Shown: positions 1 through 5,927 of the stretch, in pieces
How positions within the stretch are numbered: the stretch's first letter is position 1
Layout: the number at the start of each line of letters is the position of its first letter
Source: Lysobacteraceae bacterium
GTDB taxonomy: Bacteria > Patescibacteriota > Patescibacteriia > JAACEG01
Reading direction: 5' to 3'
Length of the DNA: 8,127 nucleotides
Assembly (NCBI GenBank): GCA_011682665.1
Contig: JAACEG010000066.1
Span: 1-8,127 of the forward strand
Program-made: the position numbers and the translations under genes
The notes under the pieces: generated by a model
The model's input: only the letters and a program-made list of their open reading frames with translations
The model's database searches: none
Told to the model about the DNA's origin: nothing

Positions 1-1808
1 CCTTTTTTTCCTATTGTGTAAACTTTTACTTTATCTCCATATTTAGAATTGAAAATTCCCATAGCTCCGGATTCTTTTGCTTTCTTAAGGCTCATTTCCT
101 CATAAGTTACTGGTAATTTTTTTTGAATTTGTTCATTTACTAAGATTTCTACTTTTCTCTTTTCATTATTGCTTAATTTTTTAGGATGTGAAAAATCAAA
201 CCTTAATCTCTCGCTATTTATATTACTTCCTTTTTGATAAACATGGTTGCCTAAAACTTGTCTTAAAGCGGCTAAAAGCAGATGCGTTGCTGTATGATAT
301 TTAATTGCTTGCTCGCTATTATCAGCCAGGCCGCCTTTAAACATTCCTGCTGAAGCAGTTCTGGAAAGCTCTTGATGTTCTTTAAATAATTCTTGAAAAT
401 GCTTTTCTATATTTAACGGAATTTTAATACCTCCATATTTTTCTCTTAATTTATTAATTTCTTCAAGGCTTAATTCAATCGGGAATCCATATGTTTGATA
501 TAAATCAAAAAGAATATCTGCTGTTAAAGTAAATGTTTTAAAATTTCCTTTATAATTTTTAAACATTTTTTCAAGTTCGTTTAATCCCCTCACTAATGTT
601 TTTTCAAATTTTGCTGTCTCTTTCTTTATTTCGTCTAAAATGTTGTTTTTATTTTTTTCTAATTCAGGATAAATATTTTTATAAATTTTTTTTGCAAGCA
701 CTAGTAAAAATCCCTTTGGCATTTTTAATAAATTACCATATCTTATCGCGCGTCTTAATAATTTTCTTAATACATAACCTCTGTCTAAATTTGAGGCTTC
801 AACTCCATCTGAAATTATAAACACAGAAGTCCTAATATGATCCGCGATAATTCTGGTTGATTTTTCAAAAATCACCTTATCTTCCTTTGCTAAAGGGGGA
901 GATTTTATAGTTCTAATTTTTGCGATAAGAGGAGCGAACACGTCTGTTTTGTAAACATTGTCAAATCCGTTTAAAATTGCCAGGGTTCTTTCCAATCCCA
1001 TCCCTGTATCAACATTTTTTTGCTCTAATCTCACATATTCATATTCTTTTTTTAATTTTAAATTTTTAGTTGCAGTTTCGAGCTTCGAGCTTTGAGCTTT
1101 GAGTTTTTTGTTGTATTCCATAAAAACATTGTTCCAAATTTCAACATATCTTCCGCAACTGCATCCTGGTTTGCAATCATCGCCATTAGGACATTTTTCA
1201 AAATTTACTGGCTTGCCTAAATCAATAAAAATTTCCGTGTCCGGTCCGCACGGTCCTGTTTCTCCCGTCGGACCCCACCAATTATCTTTTTTAGGTAAAG
1301 GGAAAATTTTTGCGCTTTTACTGTTTTTTTTCTTTTTATCATATACTTCAGCGGAAATCCCTGATTTTTTAAAACATTCCTGCCAAATTTTTATTGATTC
1401 CTCATCTTTTGGCGCGTTATTATCTCCTTTAAAAACTGTAATTTTTATTTTTTTAGGAGAAATATTAAGCCATTTTTTGTCTGTTAAAAATTCCCAGCTC
1501 CAACGAATTGAATCTTCTTTAAAATAATCCCCTAAGGACCAATTCCCAAGCATTTCAAAAAAAGTATTATGAGTACTATCGCCGACATCTTCTATGTCCC
1601 CGGTTCGAACACATTTTTGAATACTCACAAGCCGTTTTCCTTTGGGATGTTTTTCCCCCATTAAATATGGAACTAAGGGGTGCATTCCAGCAGTTGTAAA
1701 AAGCGCACTTGGGTCATTTTCTGGCACAAGAGAAGCTGAAGGAATTTCTTGATGTCCTTTTTTTATAAAAAACTCTATATATTTTTTACGAAGTTCTTGC
1801 GCTGTCAT
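1..1808 (-). CDS. alaS: Alanyl-tRNA synthetase, 3' end outside the window
   Basis: Charges tRNA-Ala with alanine in the cytoplasm (class II aminoacyl-tRNA synthetase). I read 602 uninterrupted codons. Motif 2 is seen as RTGDIEDVGDSTHNTFFEML (about residue 70), followed by WWGPTGETGPCGPDTEIF, a Cys-rich CxxGxxCxxxCxCGRY stretch, and VDTGMGLERTLAIL. The editing-domain HTATH has its His at 505 and 509. The tRNA-binding region runs into the editing domain after FKGGLADNSE, so the beta-barrel found in E. coli AlaRS appears to be absent. The last zinc-ligand motif (CGGPH type) would lie beyond the left edge. A heptanucleotide array encodes residues about 236-245, an unusual insert. The start is ambiguous: ATG at 1808, or an in-frame ATG at 1820 that overlaps the upstream gene's stop. 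Neither has a clear ribosome binding site. Confidence 0.97.
   Translation of the reverse strand, partial: MTAQELRKKYIEFFIKKGHQEIPSASLVPENDPSALFTTAGMHPLVPYLMGEKHPKGKRLVSIQKCVRTGDIEDVGDSTHNTFFEMLGNWSLGDYFKEDSIRWSWEFLTDKKWLNISPKKIKITVFKGDNNAPKDEESIKIWQECFKKSGISAEVYDKKKKNSKSAKIFPLPKKDNWWGPTGETGPCGPDTEIFIDLGKPVNFEKCPNGDDCKPGCSCGRYVEIWNNVFMEYNKKLKAQSSKLETATKNLKLKKEYEYVRLEQKNVDTGMGLERTLAILNGFDNVYKTDVFAPLIAKIRTIKSPPLAKEDKVIFEKSTRIIADHIRTSVFIISDGVEASNLDRGYVLRKLLRRAIRYGNLLKMPKGFLLVLAKKIYKNIYPELEKNKNNILDEIKKETAKFEKTLVRGLNELEKMFKNYKGNFKTFTLTADILFDLYQTYGFPIELSLEEINKLREKYGGIKIPLNIEKHFQELFKEHQELSRTASAGMFKGGLADNSEQAIKYHTATHLLLAALRQVLGNHVYQKGSNINSERLRFDFSHPKKLSNNEKRKVEILVNEQIQKKLPVTYEEMSLKKAKESGAMGIFNSKYGDKVKVYTIGKK
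1076..1103. repeat. Four-unit heptanucleotide tandem repeat inside alaS
   Basis: The units are TTTCGAG, CTTCGAG, CTTTGAG and CTTTGAG, directly adjacent. They lie within the alaS reading frame between the MEYN and VDTGMGLER segments and encode a Lys/Ser/Gln-rich insert. Seven is not a multiple of three, so a gain or loss of one unit would shift the frame. Confidence 0.85.
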
Positions 1809-1812
1809 AAAA

Positions 1813-2083
1813 TTAAACATATTTATATATTTTATTATTTTTTTTAACCAAAATTAAACCTTCTTGCTCTAATTTATTCAAGTCTAAAAAATTTTTTACT
1901 TTGGTTTCCCTATCTATCTCCTCTAAACGATTAGAAAATTTTTTTTGGAATTCCTTGTTTTTCCAAATCGCGAAAAAATTTAAAAAACAAAATTTTTTTC
2001 GGAGATTCAGGGGATATTTCACCAGCAAAATATTTAGAAAATCTTTCAAAATATCCATTTTTAGATATTAATTCCTCTTTCAT
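1813..2083 (-). pseudogene. Small unrecognised gene with a 1-nt homopolymer frameshift
   Basis: I do not recognise the family. From an ATG at 2083 the frame reads MKEELISKNGYFERFSKYFA and continues to DLEKQGIPKKIF, then hits a stop after an A8 run (T8 on the plus strand, 1939-1946). Removing one A joins it to a second frame (SNRLEEIDRETKVKNF to NKIYKYV) that ends at 1813. The span is 271 nt, exactly one more than 90 codons including the stop, which supports a single-base insertion. The joined product would be about 89 residues, charged and without membrane segments. An 81-residue ORF from an ATG at 2058 in the second frame is open but has a less protein-like N-terminus. The gene abuts alaS and probably shared its transcript. 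A recent pseudogene or a homopolymer sequencing error would look the same. Confidence 0.5.
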
Positions 2084-2100
2084 TGATTCTTTATTTTCAA

Positions 2101-2481
2101 CTAATTTTTAAATATAATAATTAAGACGTTCCATTTTTTTTTAATAATTTCCCGAATTTTTTTAGGAACCATCTTTTTATTGTTATATCGCCTTGCATAG
2201 GCACCCGCGCTAGCCAAAGTTGAATTTCCAGCTAAATGTTTAAACTGCAAATTTCTTGGCATTAATAATTTTTCATTATTCTTATATTCATCAAGTATAT
2301 TTTTTTTAACTTTTCTGCTAATTTTAACATTTTTTTGCTCTAGTTCAGAAAATCCATATTTTTCCGTGGTGGTGTTTTTTACGAAATCACTTTCATAAAA
2401 TTTTTTAAAATCATTAACATCAGTGATTACCTGCTCTAAACAGCGATCGCTGAAAAGCTCTTTTTCTTTTTCTAATTGCAT
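2101..2481 (-). CDS. Hypothetical protein, 126 residues
   Basis: Not recognised. The product is Lys/Glu-rich and soluble, with a predicted helical N-terminus (MQLEKEKELFSDRC) and a more conserved-looking middle (NLQFKHLAGNSTLASAGAYA). A basic tail follows (KKMVPKKIREIIKKKWN), and the last ten residues are hydrophobic. The tail follows a homopolymer of nine A (2134-2142 as T), so the C-terminus may be altered by a frameshift, although the other frames also close within a few codons. A good promoter lies 46 nt upstream of the ATG; no Shine-Dalgarno is visible. The stop is 17 nt from the ATG of the frameshifted gene that leads into alaS, which suggests one transcript. It could instead be the upstream half of one larger decayed gene. 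Confidence 0.5.
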   Translation of the reverse strand: MQLEKEKELFSDRCLEQVITDVNDFKKFYESDFVKNTTTEKYGFSELEQKNVKISRKVKKNILDEYKNNEKLLMPRNLQFKHLAGNSTLASAGAYARRYNNKKMVPKKIREIIKKKWNVLIIIFKN

Positions 2482-2526
2482 TTTTTCAAAAGGATTATTT
2501 TTTATAAGTTTATTTTACTTTTTTAT

Positions 2527-2554
2527 ATTGTAGCTTTAAGGTTATAAAAGTCAA
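2527..2554 (-). promoter_or_regulatory. Sigma-70-type promoter for the hypothetical-alaS transcript
   Basis: On the minus strand TTGACT (2549-2554) and TACAAT (2527-2532) are separated by 16 nt. Each hexamer is close to consensus. Transcription would start near 2520 and run into the 126-residue gene, the frameshifted gene and alaS. Confidence 0.6.
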
Positions 2555-2577
2555 TATTTACAATTCGTTTAATAAGA

Positions 2578-3087
2578 TTAATTTTGGCCTGTTTTTTTTA
2601 AGATCAAATATGGCGAAGCTTGGCGCGCGTAATATAGATTAGCCGTATTTCCAGGATTTAGAAGTAGAGTGTTGTTTTGTCTTTCTAATGATGGCTGATG
2701 CGTATGGCCAAAAAATACTAAATTATATTTCCCTGTTTTTGCTAAATCCCTGGCAATATTTGGAAAATGTGTAATGGCTATTTTTAAATTTTTTATTTTA
2801 AATTCTCCAATTTTATAAAAAATCTTTACATTTGGATTCTTTTCTTCTAAATTATTTTTTTGCGCAACATTTCTAAAATAATCTTTATCCATATTTCCAA
2901 AAACAAAATAAATTTTTCCTTTAAATTTGTTTTTTAGATATTCCCAAGTTTCCATACTAGCAAGATCCCCGCAACAAATTAAAGTTTTTATTTTTTTGTT
3001 TTGACAATAACTTAAAACTTTATTTAGATTAACTAAATTGTCATGGACGTCAGAAATAATCGCGAATTTTAAAGTTTGTCTTGACAT
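2578..3087 (-). CDS. YfcE/MJ0936-family metallophosphoesterase
   Basis: A small calcineurin-like phosphoesterase, 169 residues, the usual length for the YfcE/MJ0936 group. All metal-ligand motifs are present in order: DxH (D13, H15 in ISDVHDN), GD (D41 in CCGDLAS), GN (N65 in VFGNMD), an isolated His (H107 in ITHFP) and GHTH (H128, H130). The family-typical NPGN turn is at 144-147. Family members hydrolyse phosphodiesters with two metal ions in the cytoplasm; the natural substrate cannot be read from the sequence. The start at 3087 gives a clean N-terminus (MSRQTLKFAIISDVH). A TATAAT-like sequence lies just upstream and no Shine-Dalgarno is seen, so the mRNA may be nearly leaderless. It is transcribed away from the structured RNA at 3130. 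Confidence 0.93.
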   Translation of the reverse strand: MSRQTLKFAIISDVHDNLVNLNKVLSYCQNKKIKTLICCGDLASMETWEYLKNKFKGKIYFVFGNMDKDYFRNVAQKNNLEEKNPNVKIFYKIGEFKIKNLKIAITHFPNIARDLAKTGKYNLVFFGHTHQPSLERQNNTLLLNPGNTANLYYARQASPYLILKKTGQN

Positions 3088-3104
3088 TATTATATATTTA
3101 TAAT

Positions 3105-3128
3105 ATTGACGTTAATGATTGACGTCAA
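3105..3128. promoter_or_regulatory. Operator-like direct repeat and palindrome
   Basis: ATTGACGT occurs twice, at 3105-3112 and 3118-3125, 13 bp apart. The second copy extends to the perfect 10-bp palindrome TTGACGTCAA (3119-3128). It sits between the divergent phosphoesterase gene and the structured RNA, where a repressor or promoter element is expected. Either TTGACG could act as a -35 box for the RNA, but I found no -10 box at ideal spacing. Confidence 0.35.
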
Positions 3129-3129
3129 C

Positions 3130-3308
3130 GGCGGAGAATATCCGCCTTATATGTTAACCGAAGACAGGGAGCAAACATTTTTTGGCTGATGGCCTGTGGG
3201 TTTGCTCCAAGGGGTATAGCCCAGGAGGGGAAAGCTGTGTCCACCATCGATTTGAGGTTAGCTACCTCGCAGAGGCGAGATTTGCAAAGCAGATCCGCCT
3301 CTTTTTTT
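3130..3308 (+). ncRNA. Structured leader or non-coding RNA, partly L10-leader-like
   Basis: A block of about 180 nt, far richer in G and C than its surroundings, with strong pairings. There is a 6-bp hairpin GGCGGA/TCCGCC (3130-3146) and a 9-bp stem GGAGCAAAC/GTTTGCTCC (3168-3176 with 3200-3208). GAGGT/ACCTC (3254-3258 with 3264-3268) competes with CTCGC/GCGAG (3266-3270 with 3275-3279). A terminator hairpin follows. ACCGAAGACAG (3157-3167), directly before the 9-bp stem, resembles my recollection of the ribosomal L10 leader, which in Bacillus also ends in a terminator. No rplJ follows, only rnhB about 200 nt on, so this would be an orphan. I see none of the signature cores of RNase P RNA, tmRNA or SRP RNA. 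A 98-codon ORF through the block has no homology I recognise and ignores these structures. Confidence 0.6.
3272..3308 (+). terminator. Intrinsic terminator of the structured RNA
   Basis: GAGGCG-A-GATTTGC (3272-3285) pairs with GCAGATCCGCCTC (3289-3301) around an AAA loop, with one bulged A and one G-U pair. Seven T follow (3302-3308). TCCGCC in its 3' arm repeats the TCCGCC at 3141-3146, so GGCGGA at the 5' end could pair with either. Confidence 0.85.
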
Positions 3309-3400
3309 ATATTATTTTTATTTTGTATTATACTAAATAGAGACTATCAATTTTTTCATCTTTTTATATTTTTCAAACGAGGAGGATTCATTTTTTCCGT

Positions 3401-3491
3401 CCTCCCCCTTGTAGGGGGAGATAGAGGGAGTACAAAACAATTTTCAATTATCAATTTTTTACCCCTCCTAACCTCCCCTAAATAGGGGAGG
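3401..3491. repeat. Inverted pair of GC-rich palindromic repeats
   Basis: CCTCCCCCTTGTAGGGGGAG (3401-3420) and CCTCCCCTAAATAGGGGAGG (3472-3491) are palindromes of one family. The first is followed by ATAGAGGGAGT; the second is preceded by ACCCCTCCTAA, the same arm in the opposite orientation. The pair is therefore a composite inverted repeat around an AT-rich core (3433-3460). Related copies occur at 5427 and 5474. No function is evident. Confidence 0.75.
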
Positions 3492-3513
3492 AAAACCAGC
3501 GGACCATAAATAT

Positions 3514-4139
3514 ATGAAATACCCAAACTTATTATATGAAAATAGATTAAAAAAGCAAGGATTTAAAATCATTGCTGGGCTGGGGTTGATGAAGCCGGGC
3601 GCGGATCTTGGGCGGGTCCTATAGTGGCCGGAGCTGTTATTTTGCCTGCGAATATTAAAATTCCTAATTTAAAAGATTCTAAAATGTTGTCTCCGCTTGC
3701 TCGCGAAAAAGTTTACAAAATCATTATTAAAAAAGCGCTTTATTGGTCAGCTGGAATAATCAGTAATAATATAATTGATAAAGAAGGAATTAGCCAAACT
3801 AATCTTGATGTGATGAATAAAGCGATAAAAAATTTAAAAATAAAACCTGATTATCTACTTATTGACTTTTTATCAAAAAAGAAAATCAACATAATAAACA
3901 ATATTGCTTATTTCTTAATCAAAAAAGGAGATAAAAAAATATGTTCAATTTCAGCCGCTTCAATAATCGCGAAAGTAACTCGTGACAGAATAATGGTTTC
4001 TTATGATAAAAAATTTCCAAATTACGGATTCGCCAGACATAAAGGTTATGGCACAACTTATCATCGCGCAATGATTGAGAAATATGGAATTTGCAAAATT
4101 CATAGAAAATCATTTAGGCCGATGTCAAATATTGTTTAA
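3514..4139 (+). pseudogene. rnhB: Ribonuclease HII, frameshifted by a 5-bp tandem duplication
   Basis: RNase HII cuts RNA in RNA/DNA hybrids and removes single ribonucleotides from DNA. The ATG frame at 3514 reads MKYPNLLYENRLKKQGFKII, then AG, and ends at a TAG (3622). A second frame carries VDEAGRGSWAGPIVAGAVIL, then YLLIDF, CSISAASIIAKVTRDR, FARHKGYGTTYH and HRKSF, all RNase HII landmarks, to TAA at 4139. CTGGG occurs twice in tandem (3575-3579, 3580-3584). Deleting one copy gives IAGVDEAGRG and an intact product of 206 residues, normal for the family. Without that repair the second frame has no ATG, GTG or TTG before DEAGRG, so translation from GTG 3624 would lose the first catalytic Asp and Glu. 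This is either a real recent mutation or an assembly error. Confidence 0.9.
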
Positions 4140-4140
4140 A

Positions 4141-4307
4141 TAGGGGCTGGTGACGAGAGCCGTTTCTACTGCAATTTCCATATTTTGGCCAAATTTTCCT
4201 CAAATTTTTTTACCTTACCTTAGGGTAGGCTAAAAAAATTATTTGAAAAATTTGCCCCTCAAAATTTGAAAATTTCGTGACGAAAGCGCTCTCGTCACCA
4301 GCCCCTA
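4141..4307. mobile_element. MITE-like palindromic element with 20-bp terminal inverted repeats
   Basis: The ends TAGGGGCTGGTGACGAGAGC (4141-4160) and its exact reverse complement (4288-4307) bound 167 bp with no coding capacity. The interior also pairs imperfectly: CAAATTTTTTTACCTTACC around 4200-4220 faces GGGTAGGCTAAAAAAATTATTTG, so the whole element can fold into one long hairpin. Both outermost dinucleotides are TA, as expected for Tc1/mariner or IS630-type insertion with TA duplication. AAATATTGT also flanks it on both sides (4127-4135, 4307-4315). It starts one base after the rnhB stop and could act as a bidirectional transcript end. No transposase is present, so it would depend on one elsewhere. 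Confidence 0.75.
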
Positions 4308-4312
4308 AATAT

Positions 4313-4477
4313 TGTCTTTGCGAGGTCCGATGGACTCCAAAGAGTCATGCAGACTCCTTCGGAGAGCGAAGCGACAAAGCAATCCTAGTGATTGGTGGTA
4401 TATTCCCAGGATTGCCTGCCTACTGGCAGGCTTCGTCCATTCATTCGCCTCCGGATTATTTACTTCTCGCAATGACA
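4313..4477. repeat. Composite TGTCATTGCGAG-type repeat with inverted ends
   Basis: TGTCTTTGCGAG (4313-4324) and CTCGCAATGACA (4466-4477) form inverted ends. Inside are GAGAGCGAAGCGACAAAGCA, the opposite-facing AGGATTGCCTGCC...GGCTTCGTCC, and a 7-bp hairpin GCCTGCC-TACT-GGCAGGC. The same unit family forms the cluster at 7792-7961. The right end overlaps the last codons of the ROK kinase gene. Confidence 0.75.
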
Positions 4478-5367
4478 TTATTACTTTTTAACAACAGTCC
4501 TGCTCCAACCAAATGCGGATAATTAAGTTTTGCTTTTGAAATTTTAACTTTTTTAAGTTTAGTAAATGGCAAATTTTTTATAGTTTGTTTTTTTGTTAGA
4601 TTAAAAAGAGGCTTTATTTTTAAAAGTCCCCCGCCTAAAATTAAAATATCAGGGTTAAGAATTGTTATAATACCAGCAAAACCAATTCCTAAATTTTCAG
4701 CTATTTCCTGAATAATTGCTATTGCTTTTTTGTCTTTATTTTTATAATCCTGATAGATTTGTTGAGTGGATATTTTTTTATTATATTTTTCTTTATACAG
4801 TTTTATCATTCCCGAACCGCTCGCTAAACTTGCAAAATGGCCTGTTTTTCCACAACTGCATCTAATTTTAGAAGATTTATCAATTGTAAAATGGCTAAAT
4901 TCAGCTGTTATATTTTGGAAGCCACGATAAATTTTTTTATTTATAATTATACCTCCACCTAAATCTGTGCCGATAGCAACTCCTATAATATTTTGATATT
5001 TTTTCCCAGCTCCATATATTGCTTCAGCTAAGGCAAAACAATGCCCATCATTATCAATAGCAACGGGTAAATTATATTTTTTTTCTAAATATTTTTTTAA
5101 AGGAAAATTTTTTATTCCTTTTTTGAAAAATGGGCTTGCGTCTGTTGTTCCTTTAAACCAATTTACTTGACCAGCCCAGGATATTCCTATTCCTTTTATT
5201 TCTTTTGAAATAAATTTTTTAGCTATTGTATTTAGATCATTCAAAAATTTTTGTTTATTTGCTTTTAGGTCGGTTTTAAAATTTTCCAAAATTAAAATTT
5301 TATTTTTAGAAACAAGGCCAGCCCTAATTTTTGTCGCGCCGATATCAATAGCTAAAATTTTTCGCAT
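4456..5367 (-). CDS. ROK-family sugar kinase (glucokinase-like)
   Basis: ROK proteins are sugar kinases or sugar-responsive repressors. This one has no N-terminal DNA-binding domain, so it is most likely a cytosolic kinase for glucose, N-acetylmannosamine or a similar hexose; the substrate cannot be read. In the 303-residue product from ATG 5367 the phosphate loop is AIDIGATKIRAGLV, the catalytic region is PVAIDNDGHCFALAEAIYGA, and GVAIGTDLGGGIIINKKIYR, EFSHFTI, the metal site CSCGKTGHFASLASGSGM and ILGGG follow. The third Cys usual in the metal site is His. An in-frame ATG at 5448 would add 27 residues encoded by a palindromic repeat (MPPLLGEVRWG) and is unlikely. The final residues VIARSK come from the repeat at 4313-4477. 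It lies downstream of yidD on the same strand. Confidence 0.93.
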   Translation of the reverse strand: MRKILAIDIGATKIRAGLVSKNKILILENFKTDLKANKQKFLNDLNTIAKKFISKEIKGIGISWAGQVNWFKGTTDASPFFKKGIKNFPLKKYLEKKYNLPVAIDNDGHCFALAEAIYGAGKKYQNIIGVAIGTDLGGGIIINKKIYRGFQNITAEFSHFTIDKSSKIRCSCGKTGHFASLASGSGMIKLYKEKYNKKISTQQIYQDYKNKDKKAIAIIQEIAENLGIGFAGIITILNPDILILGGGLLKIKPLFNLTKKQTIKNLPFTKLKKVKISKAKLNYPHLVGAGLLLKSNNVIARSK

Positions 5368-5426
5368 AAAATTAAAGTTAGTTCCATTTATAAATTTCGT
5401 TCTCCCCCTTTTTATACCCCACCTAA

Positions 5427-5520
5427 CCTCCCCTAAAAGGGGAGGCATTTAAAATTATTTAGCAAGATCATTCCCTCCCCTAAAAGGGGAGGTGTTTAAA
5501 ATTATTTAACAGGATCATTT
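5427..5520. repeat. Tandem 47-bp duplication, palindrome plus the end of yidD
   Basis: Units 5427-5473 and 5474-5520 each begin with CCTCCCCTAAAAGGGGAGG and continue with about 28 bp containing TTTAAAATTATTTA and GATCATT. They match at 42 of 47 positions and all five differences are transitions. The second unit contains the last codons and stop of yidD; the first carries a non-coding copy of that gene tail. The palindrome could act as a terminator-like hairpin after yidD. Confidence 0.85.
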
Positions 5521-5783
5521 CCCCCTTTATTCCAGGGGTTGCATCTGATAATTCTCCATAATGCCATTAACCCTCCTTTAATTATACCATATTTTTCAAT
5601 AGCTTGATAACCGTATTCAGAGCAAGTTGGATTAAAACGGCAATAACCATAAGGGAAAAATTTTTTTGGAAGTCCATGATCAAAAGAAAGAGTCTTTTGA
5701 TAGAGTCTTATTAGCTTGAGAATTATTTTTTTTGGGAAAAAAGAAAGATAAAATAAAATATTTTTTAAATTTTGTTTTGACAT
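5502..5783 (-). CDS. yidD: Membrane protein insertion efficiency factor YidD
   Basis: YidD is a small membrane-associated protein linked to YidC-dependent protein insertion; its usual genome context is rpmH-rnpA-yidD-yidC. The 93-residue product has the hallmark [19 protein letters not shown] followed by [15 protein letters not shown] and a KGGNDPV ending. The N-terminus is somewhat long and holds an amphipathic, hydrophobic helix (about residues 8-30, [20 protein letters not shown]). Here rnpA is on the same strand but more than 1.4 kb upstream, with a plus-strand cassette between, and yidC is not in the window. A minus-strand TATAAT at 5838-5843 may provide its own promoter. The gene's last codons lie within a tandem 47-bp duplication. 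Confidence 0.97.
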   Translation of the reverse strand: MSKQNLKNILFYLSFFPKKIILKLIRLYQKTLSFDHGLPKKFFPYGYCRFNPTCSEYGYQAIEKYGIIKGGLMALWRIIRCNPWNKGGNDPVK

Positions 5784-5837
5784 TTTTATATTTATACTAA
5801 AAATTTATTTTAAAAAAAATTATTAAATTTCGTTTAT

Positions 5838-5843
5838 ATTATA
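5838..5843 (-). promoter_or_regulatory. Possible -10 box for yidD
   Basis: TATAAT on the minus strand, about 55 nt upstream of the yidD ATG, within an extremely AT-rich spacer. The -35 region is weak (TTTAAT-like). It is offered because the divergent cassette leaves yidD without an evident upstream promoter. Confidence 0.3.
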
Positions 5844-5890
5844 ACATAAAAATAAATTATTAAAAATTTATTTTATAATGTTTTTTTTAT

Positions 5891-5918
5891 TTGACATAAA
5901 TTTTTATTATACTATAAT
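5891..5918 (+). promoter_or_regulatory. Strong sigma-70-type promoter of the zinc-ribbon cassette
   Basis: TTGACA (5891-5896) and TATAAT (5913-5918) both match consensus exactly, with a 16-nt spacer. The predicted start of transcription, about 5925, is only a few bases before the leader peptide's ATG, making that ORF leaderless or nearly so. Confidence 0.8.
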
Positions 5919-5927
5919 ACAAATAAT

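Noticed and set aside
596..1527. Plus-strand ORFs inside the alaS region
   Set aside because: They are antisense shadows; the minus strand gives an uninterrupted, motif-complete AlaRS.
3130..3308. RNase P RNA, tmRNA or SRP RNA
   Set aside because: The signature sequences of these RNAs (such as the GAGGAAAGTCC core of RNase P RNA or a GGAAGGA-type SRP loop) are not visible, and the block is too short for the first two.
3189..3485. 98-codon ORF over the structured RNA
   Set aside because: It runs through the GC-rich RNA, its terminator and palindromic repeats, and its product has no recognisable protein features.
3514..3624. Programmed frameshift in rnhB
   Set aside because: The junction is an exact tandem duplication of CTGGG with no slippery heptamer; mutation or assembly error is simpler.
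4277..4522. 81-codon plus-strand ORF
   Set aside because: It consists of MITE and composite repeat sequence and the antisense end of the ROK kinase.
5367..5448. Upstream ATG (5448) as start of the ROK kinase
   Set aside because: The extra 27 residues are encoded by the CCTCCCC palindrome and lack family similarity; ATG 5367 directly precedes the phosphate loop at the usual distance.
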